Below, in pieces: positions 58,430 to 64,000 of a stretch of 64,000 bases of DNA. Numbering within the stretch: position 1 is the stretch's first letter; each line of letters opens with the position of its first letter. Made by a program: the position numbers and the translations under genes. The stretch covers positions 1,922,001 to 1,986,000 of the forward strand of contig JAEHOE010000003.1 of NCBI GenBank assembly GCA_016858145.1, written 5' to 3'. Below the pieces are notes generated by a model that was not told where the DNA came from, searched no databases, and saw nothing but the letters and a program-made list of their open reading frames with translations. This DNA is from Edaphochlamys debaryana (Eukaryota > Chlorophyta > Chlorophyceae > Chlamydomonadales).

Positions 58430-60855
58430 ATGCTGGGTGAACAAAGTGCTGCAGCGCTGTCGACCTCCACCTCCTTCGGAATGGACCCCGGGCTGGTCTG
58501 GACGCCGGCCGTCATGGAGCGCATCGCTTCCTTCCTGAGCCCCAGCGAGGTCGCCTGCCTGCGCCGCGTGGACCGAGCCACGGCCGAGCTCTTCCGGCAC
58601 CACACCACCCTCCACCTCTCCCAGCCCGTCCCCCACTGGGCCTTCCAGGAGCGCTGGTCCGCTCCCGGCTCCTGCAGAGCCCTCACCCTCGCCCAACGCC
58701 GCCAGCTGGTAGCACTCACGGCCCGCAGCAATGAGGTCGCCAATCTGCAAGCCGCCCTGGTTGCGACGCGGCTGTCCCCTTCCGAGGAGGACCTTCTGTC
58801 CGCTGCCGCCGCGGGCGCGCTACGCTCCTGCGCCTGGCTGGCCATGCCGGGCCGCCTGCCGGACGGCGTGCCCTGGCCGCGCGTGCTCTCCGTCGCCGCA
58901 CGGGCCGGCCAGCGGCGCGTGTGCGAGTGGGCTTTGCAGGCCTGCCCATCCATCCGCACCCGCGAGGCCCTCCAAGACGCCGCCCTCGAGGCCGTGCGGG
59001 GCGGGCAGGTGGACGTCATGGAGTGGCTGCTGGCGCAGAGCCGCACCGCCGCCGCCCACTGCTCCACCAGCCGGTTCGGGGTGGGCTCGCGCCAGAGCCA
59101 GAGCCTGGTCGACGTCCCCATCGCCGCCGCGCTCGGCTGCGAGCTGCCCACGCTGCAGCGCCTGTGGGCGCAGCACGGCGGACCGGAGGAGGCCCAGGGC
59201 CCGGCCGCGGCCCCGGCCATCCGCGTCCTGGGCGTCACGGGCCGTCCCCCGCACGTGCTGCTGGAGGCCGCGCTGCGCAATGCGCTGTGCAGCCCCACGC
59301 CCGACTGGCAGGCCAAGGCGGACTGGCTGGTGGACGCCAAGGGCGCACGCTCCAACCTGTCGTCGTACTACTCCGCCGCCGCCGAGCTGGCGCCGCCGGG
59401 GTGTGCGGCGGCGCGGTTCGCGTGGCTGCGGGGCCGGGGCGTGCGGCCCACGGCGGCGGCGCTGGGGGCGGCGGTGGCTGCGGGGGACGTGGCGGCGCTG
59501 GAGTGGCTCCTGGGCGAGGCGCTCCTGGCTTTGGTGCCGGATGCGGACGAGGCGGCGTTCCTGGTGCAGTCCGCGGCGCGGGCGGGGCACGTGCGCGTCC
59601 TGCAGCGGCTGGAGCAGGTGCGGGTGGTGCGTGGGGTGCGGGGGCGGGTTGGGCAGGGCTCCTTCCTTGGGCCAAGGGGGGGCTTGAGTGCGGGCCGAGG
59701 TGGGCGTACGCATGGGCTCAGCACAGACGGCTCGGCGCAGCTGCGTGTGGCGTCTCTGCGCGGTAGCAGCGGGTGGGCGCACGCAGTGTTGTGTGCCGCG
59801 TGGCCCTCTCTGCTCCGCGAGCCCATCTACGAAACCCGCCCGGAGTCAGTCGCAGACCCACCCGATGGTGCGCCATACCGGTAAGCAGCCATGCCGAAGG
59901 TGTGTGCCCTTGCGTCCAAAACGCAGGCGGGAGCGCGGGTGAGCCCCGAGGATGTGGCCCAGGCCGCGGCCCGGGGCGGTCACGTGCCCGTGCTGCAGTG
60001 GGCTTGGGACTCGTTCCCCCGCTCCAGGCGCACCCTCCTGGCCGCCCGCGTGTTTGTGGCGGCGGCCGGGTCGGGTAGCGTCGAGGCGCTGCGGTGGCTG
60101 CAGGAGCGGGGCTGCGACATGCACAGCACCGGCGGCGCATGGACGGCGGCGGTGGGGTCGGGGTGCGAGGCGGCGGTGGAGCTGCTGGGGGAGCTGCGCT
60201 GCCCCATGCTGGTGAGGTGCTGGGGACAGAGCCCGCAGTCACGAGTCTTATCTCTTATGGGCTCGCGGCTACTCGCAAACTGCTGCCGTGGTGTGTTGTA
60301 GTACCTAAACAGTGTCGCAGTGACGTGGGCTGCGCTCGCCCAGATGCTACCGCTGCCCGCTGCCACCACCACGCCCATGGCTGTGCAGCCTCCTGGCCCA
60401 ACACCAGTCCGTTCTCATGCCTCCCATGCCTGCGTTCCCCCCTGCACCCCCTGCACCCGACTGCCTGGCAGCCCGGTGGGGAGCCCTTCGCTGTCGCCGT
60501 GCGCCGCCGGGAGTGGGGCATGCTGCCGCTGCTGGGCTCCCAGGGGTCCCTGGACCTAGGCCCCCTCCCATGGAGCCTCTTCACTGAGGCCGTGGGCGGG
60601 GGGGCGCCGCTGCCAACGCTGCAGCTGCTGGCGTCGGAGCTTGGCCCGGACGTGATCGACTGGGCAGAGGCGGAAGCGGAGGCCGAGACGTTGGAAGGTC
60701 AGGCGCGGCCGTACGCGTACGGCAGTGCGGAGCCGTACGCCGTGGGCGATGGGCCCACGGGGCAAGAGGAGGTGCTGGTCTGGATCCGGGAGCAGGCGGC
60801 GAGGTGGGGCGGTGGCAGGGCTGGGGGAAAGGGGCAGGCGCGGCGCAGCATATGA
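58430..60855 (+). CDS. F-box-like protein with degenerate ankyrin repeats
   Basis: The model is join(58430..59617, 59927..60211, 60472..60855), giving 618 aa; closed, GT-AG introns, and phase 0 at both junctions. The N-terminus (about residues 24-62: WTPAVMERIASFLSPSEVA, CLRRVDRATAELFR) has the Leu/Pro/helix pattern of an F-box, which would dock onto SKP1 in an SCF ubiquitin ligase. The rest is a chain of short helix pairs with AAxxGxVxxLxWLL-type cores (for example AALEWLLGEALLALVPD, GSVEALRWLQERGCD, GGHVPVLQWAWD), i.e. degenerate ankyrin repeats. This belongs to a large F-box/ankyrin-like family in volvocine algae; substrates are not known. A TGTAA signal follows at 61087. Confidence 0.82.
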
Positions 60856-61086
60856 CGGCCCCAGCGCCACAGGTGCAGAGCACGGAACCAACCGGTGCTA
60901 AAGGGGCTATGCCGGGGGCCGTCTCACCGTCGCGGACGCCGGGCATTAGGTAGTACAGTACGGGGCGCTGATGCCGAGAGCGCAGCAGGGCAGTACCGGT
61001 ACAACAGCTGTCGGAGCTGGCTCGCGCCGCCGGCGAAGTCTAGGCCTGGCACGGTCGGGCCCGTCGGGAACGGGGGTGATGGTGGT

Positions 61087-61091
61087 GTAAC
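61087..61091 (+). terminator. TGTAA poly(A) signal of the F-box gene
   Basis: TGTAA lies 232 bp after the stop codon, and is the first copy I see downstream. Confidence 0.7.
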
Positions 61092-61757
61092 TTGTGATCA
61101 GACCACGCGATATTTGAGGATAATGTGTTTCTCGGTTCTCTTCACTATCGTGTCGACTCCTGCTCACAGGAAGCTAGGGCTCTCGGCACGGTGTCGGAGC
61201 CCGGCGAGTTGATGGGCCGGGACATCTGTCCGGCTCCCAAGACAACAGCTCCGTTTATGGTGCCTGGAACATTCCTTGATGTAAGTGGATAGCTTGAGGG
61301 CGTATCGGGAGGCGGAAAGCTCGCTTGCGGCCTCGGACGGCTGTCGGACGGTTGCGGTACACCCGCAGATGGCGGCCCCGTCCTCGTCCTGCAAGACTGC
61401 AAGCTCACCGCTGAGACTTAATTTGTCCTCTGCATCACCTACACTCATCACCCTTTCCATCAGCAAGCTCGCGCGAGCCTTGTTCAAGCGCTCATCATTT
61501 CGAACTACGCGCACTTCGGGTCCAAGACTCTCCGGAGAGCTTGAACAGCAATTGCTGCTTGTGCTGGTCGGATTTGCTTAACTGTTCATCGCCAAAGCCC
61601 GCCCGGAAAAGGTGGCAATCGAGCCCGCCGCAGCAACTTTTGGCTACAAACCAAGGCATCTGCACTTCAGAGGTGAGCAAAGGGATGTTCATGTCTCATA
61701 GCGGGGGCAGAAGGCTGGTATAAGCGCTCCGTAGCGAAAATGGAATGGATGCAACCG
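61092..61757. other. Tail-to-tail region, possible 3' UTR
   Basis: This lies between the F-box gene and the 3' end of a minus-strand gene, whose 3' UTR probably fills much of it. A minus-strand open frame (61164-61514) reads AVLQDEDGAAICGCTATVRQ and is less low-complexity than most chance frames here. It could be a separate coding fragment, but I recognise no family and see no convincing splice partners. Confidence 0.35.
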
Positions 61758-62135
61758 CTAATTGTCGCCAGCCGGTTGCACGGCGGGAGCCCGAACACGC
61801 AGCCAGACCATAAGAAATGGCGTCATAAGCAGCGTGAGGGTGCGCTCAAAACGATCGAGCAACCCGCGCCGGGACGGCCTTGCAGCTAACCGTGGTTACC
61901 CCCTGCGATCCTCCGCCGCTCCCTCCTGCGAAACACGTTGCCCCTCACGGCTTTCTCCCTCAAAGCCTTACTTGATTCGCTGTGCAACTGCGCAAGAAAC
62001 GCACCGGTAAAACCCGCGTCGTGAGCGAAGGGTCGTGGGCCTTCTTGGACGTTAAGCAATAGGCTGTCCAGCCAGTTGGGGTCCAGCAAAGCAATAGGAA
62101 GCAGTTCGCGCAGACGTCTCCTGAGTGCCCAGCGG
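61758..62135 (-). CDS. Last two exons of an unidentified gene (partial)
   Basis: The model is complement(join(61758..61885, 61972..62135)). The first exon seen enters at phase 2 after acceptor CCTGCAG, and its donor GTAAGG is followed by acceptor GGTTAG. The join closes on a TAG. It encodes 96 complete residues, plus the split first codon, and reads as real protein: LLPIALLDPNWLDSLLLNV, GFTGAFLAQL, then LDRFERTLTLLMTPFLMVWL, a possible membrane or amphipathic helix, and a short polar tail. I do not recognise the family. The preceding exon is not fixed; a candidate ending near 62188 (reading GGFIEVVERGGF) would need a weak GTCGGT donor to match phase. Confidence 0.55.
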
Positions 62136-63552
62136 CTGCAGGCAGCACAGCGTCTCAGTGCCTCAGAGGGATGCCCTCACAAATGTCATGATCCACGGCA
62201 CTCGGCTCAGCCTCCGGCTCACCGACCGCTGTGCGCCCCTTGCCATTCCCCAAGCACACCGACGAGTGAAGCCGCCCCGCTCGACTACTTCAATGAAGCC
62301 CCCCGGCACGAGCGCTAGCGATCTCGGGGCACGTGCAGATGGACCTTGGCGGGCCTGCAGGCCCGTAGATCGAGCGCGCGTCGCCGCTGCCATCCGCCCT
62401 GCCACCCACCTCACTTGCGCCTGCGCATATCCACGAGTCGAAGCATCCGTGACAGTATGCCCACCCTTGCTTCCCGCCCTTCCTGCCCGAAACCAGGTTG
62501 ACCCGGCCGCTCGCCTTCTCCGGCTGAGAGCCAAGGCGGGAAAGACTAAGGCTGTTCCTTGGCGAGTGGCGAGTGGGGGCGCATGCTGACTCACTCTGTC
62601 AGTGTGGCCGCGCCCAGCCGGCGGCGGTAAGCGCTTCTGCCCCCAGAATAGTGGAAGAGGGGGTGGAAGGGTTGCGGGCTGAGGGAGGAGGATGTAGGAC
62701 ATGCGGAGGGCTGGAGGGCTCGGGGCTTCCAGGTTTCGTGTACCAGTTCATTCTTGGCCAGAACCCATCCAGGTCTCGGGGGCTCTGGGCAAGGGAGGAT
62801 GCAGAACTCGTGGCGTATGGCATAGCAAAAGCCGGTAGCATCACGGTTGCAGGTGAGGGCTTGGGCACGGGTCTTGCTCGCAGGGCTGCGTTCGCGGCCT
62901 TCCTTTACCTGCCCGCAAGCCCCTCCACCATTTCGGCCCCCCCAGGCCGGTGCAGTGCGCGCCTTCCCATGTGGGCGCACACGTCAGCATCCCATCACGC
63001 CAGGTGGTGAGTCATGCATGGGTGCTGGTCGCAACGGCGTGTCTATGCGTGTGTCAGTTATGCGGTGCAAACCGGCTGCAATAGCCCTGTGGTGTGCTCA
63101 GGCCTGTTTGTGTTGGGGCTCCGTCACATAGCCTCGGTCTCTGTCGAGGCGGTGTAGTAAACCCGGTGAACATTGCCCCATGCGTTTACCCGGCTCCCGT
63201 AGGCGTCGGCCCGTGGTACCATCCGGCGACCGACTGCCGTACTGGTCTTTGCTGGCAGCAACGGCAACGGTAGGACGAGCGAGGGCGGACCGGGTCATGG
63301 TGTGGACCGGGGTCTGTGCTCTGTTGGGTTGCAGTAGGGTGTGTCTAGTGGTGACTGGTGGTTTGCTAGCGGCTTGGTGAAGCAAGCACAGATGGCAAGG
63401 GCCAAGGGGGGCGCCCTCCTTCAACTTTACAAGGGCCGCACTACAGGACTTGAGTATATGGGCCGTACTGCAGGACGGGAACGTGTCGCATCGAGGGGTG
63501 GGGTCCTATCGGGGTATGCCCCCTCATGTGACTGCCCCTGCCCCGGCTCCAG
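62136..63552. other. Unresolved region between two partial genes
   Basis: This should hold upstream exons of the minus-strand gene ending at 61758 and/or the start of the plus-strand kinase gene. Neither could be fixed. Open frames such as 62163-62702 (-) and 62573-63010 (+) are low complexity; short pieces could be exons. No assignment is made. Confidence 0.35.
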
Positions 63553-63931
63553 GCAACGGCAACGGCCACAGCAACGGCAATGGCAACGGTAACGGCGCCG
63601 ACGTGGACGAGGCGGACACGTGCGCGTGCCGCCTGGACGGCGTCAACTGCCCGGTGGTTAGGGTCACGACGCCCATCATCTTTGCACTGGGCGCCGACTC
63701 GGGTGCGCGGGTGCACCGTGCACGGCGGTCGCAGCGTGGGGGGGCGGAACCCTATGTGCGAATGGCCCAGCGCGCGGCTCGCATGCCCCCCTCCTCGCCG
63801 CCACCGCCCTCAGTCCACTCCAAACCAGCCTACCCCTCGCTCAACCGCCCCCCCCCCAGGCTGCGGCAAGACCACCTTCATGCGCCGCCTCAGCGCCATC
63901 GTGTCGGGCTGCGCGCCCAAGCTGCTGCCGG
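63553..63931 (+). CDS. Phosphoribulokinase-like P-loop kinase (partial)
   Basis: Two internal exons are seen: 63553..63702 and 63860..63931, joined in phase 1. The gene continues past the window end, and its start is not found. The second exon junction restores GADSGCGKTTFMRRL, the phosphate-binding loop of the phosphoribulokinase/uridine-kinase family; chloroplast phosphoribulokinase has AADSGCGKSTFMRR. Upstream of it lies CACRLDGVNCPVVRV and an NG dipeptide repeat (period 6 bp) not expected in the mature Calvin-cycle enzyme. It could be a divergent paralogue or a regulatory or fused kinase. Phosphoribulokinase proper phosphorylates ribulose 5-phosphate with ATP in the chloroplast stroma; activity here cannot be judged from the fragment. 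Confidence 0.7.
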
Positions 63932-64000
63932 GTGGGGCGGGGCGGGGTCGAGGGCGGTGGGGGAGCGAGGGGGGTTGTGTGAGGCTTTTGGACACCTTTC

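Overview
The window reads as nuclear DNA of a volvocine green alga (Chlamydomonas/Volvox lineage). The evidence is very high GC, many short introns with GT-AG ends, long Ala/Gly/Pro-rich low-complexity stretches inside otherwise conserved proteins, TGTAA poly(A) signals downstream of several genes, and a receptor-type class III nucleotide cyclase of a kind expanded in these algae. No rRNA, tRNA, CRISPR array or organelle gene was recognised. All gene models were spliced by hand from the sequence. A model is called closed when its exon lengths sum to a multiple of three with matching phases.

Layout, left to right. (1) 958-2509 +: unidentified 420-aa protein with TPEQ/GNGLPAYMA repeats and a Cys-rich tail; one intron is mostly a 7-bp minisatellite. 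(2) 3867-5220 -: DUF2306-like multi-pass membrane protein. (3) 5625-21440 +: giant 42-exon SNF2 ATPase of the ATRX/ARIP4 group (3,261 aa). (4) 22119-23781 +: PLAC8-type Cys-rich protein. (5) about 25.2-25.7 kb -: decayed probable non-LTR retroelement fragment. (6) 26505-32960 +: TRP-like cation channel with an extra C-terminal membrane region and one unresolved frame problem. (7) 34024-36580 +: stand-alone BPL_N (biotin-protein-ligase N-terminal, glutamine-amidotransferase-like) protein. (8) 36848-41451 +: coiled-coil protein with a C-terminal RING-HC finger. (9) 42429-57293 -: 26-exon, 2,707-aa receptor nucleotide cyclase with an extracellular solute-binding-like region, one membrane span and two cyclase homology domains. 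(10) 58430-60855 +: F-box/ankyrin-like protein. (11) 61758-62135 -: last two exons of an unidentified gene. (12) 63553-63931 +: P-loop exons of a phosphoribulokinase-like gene that runs off the window.

The genes are independent transcription units, not operons. Genes 1/2 and 8/9 are tail to tail, with poly(A) signals of 8/9 only about 30 bp apart. Genes 2/3 and 9/10 are head to head over 0.4 and 1.1 kb. The most interesting gene is the cyclase. Its first catalytic domain keeps the metal-binding Asp residues but has lost the transition-state Asn/Arg; the second is the reverse. This matches the C1/C2 division of labour of animal transmembrane adenylyl cyclases. The first domain is also split by an insert of roughly 1,190 residues.
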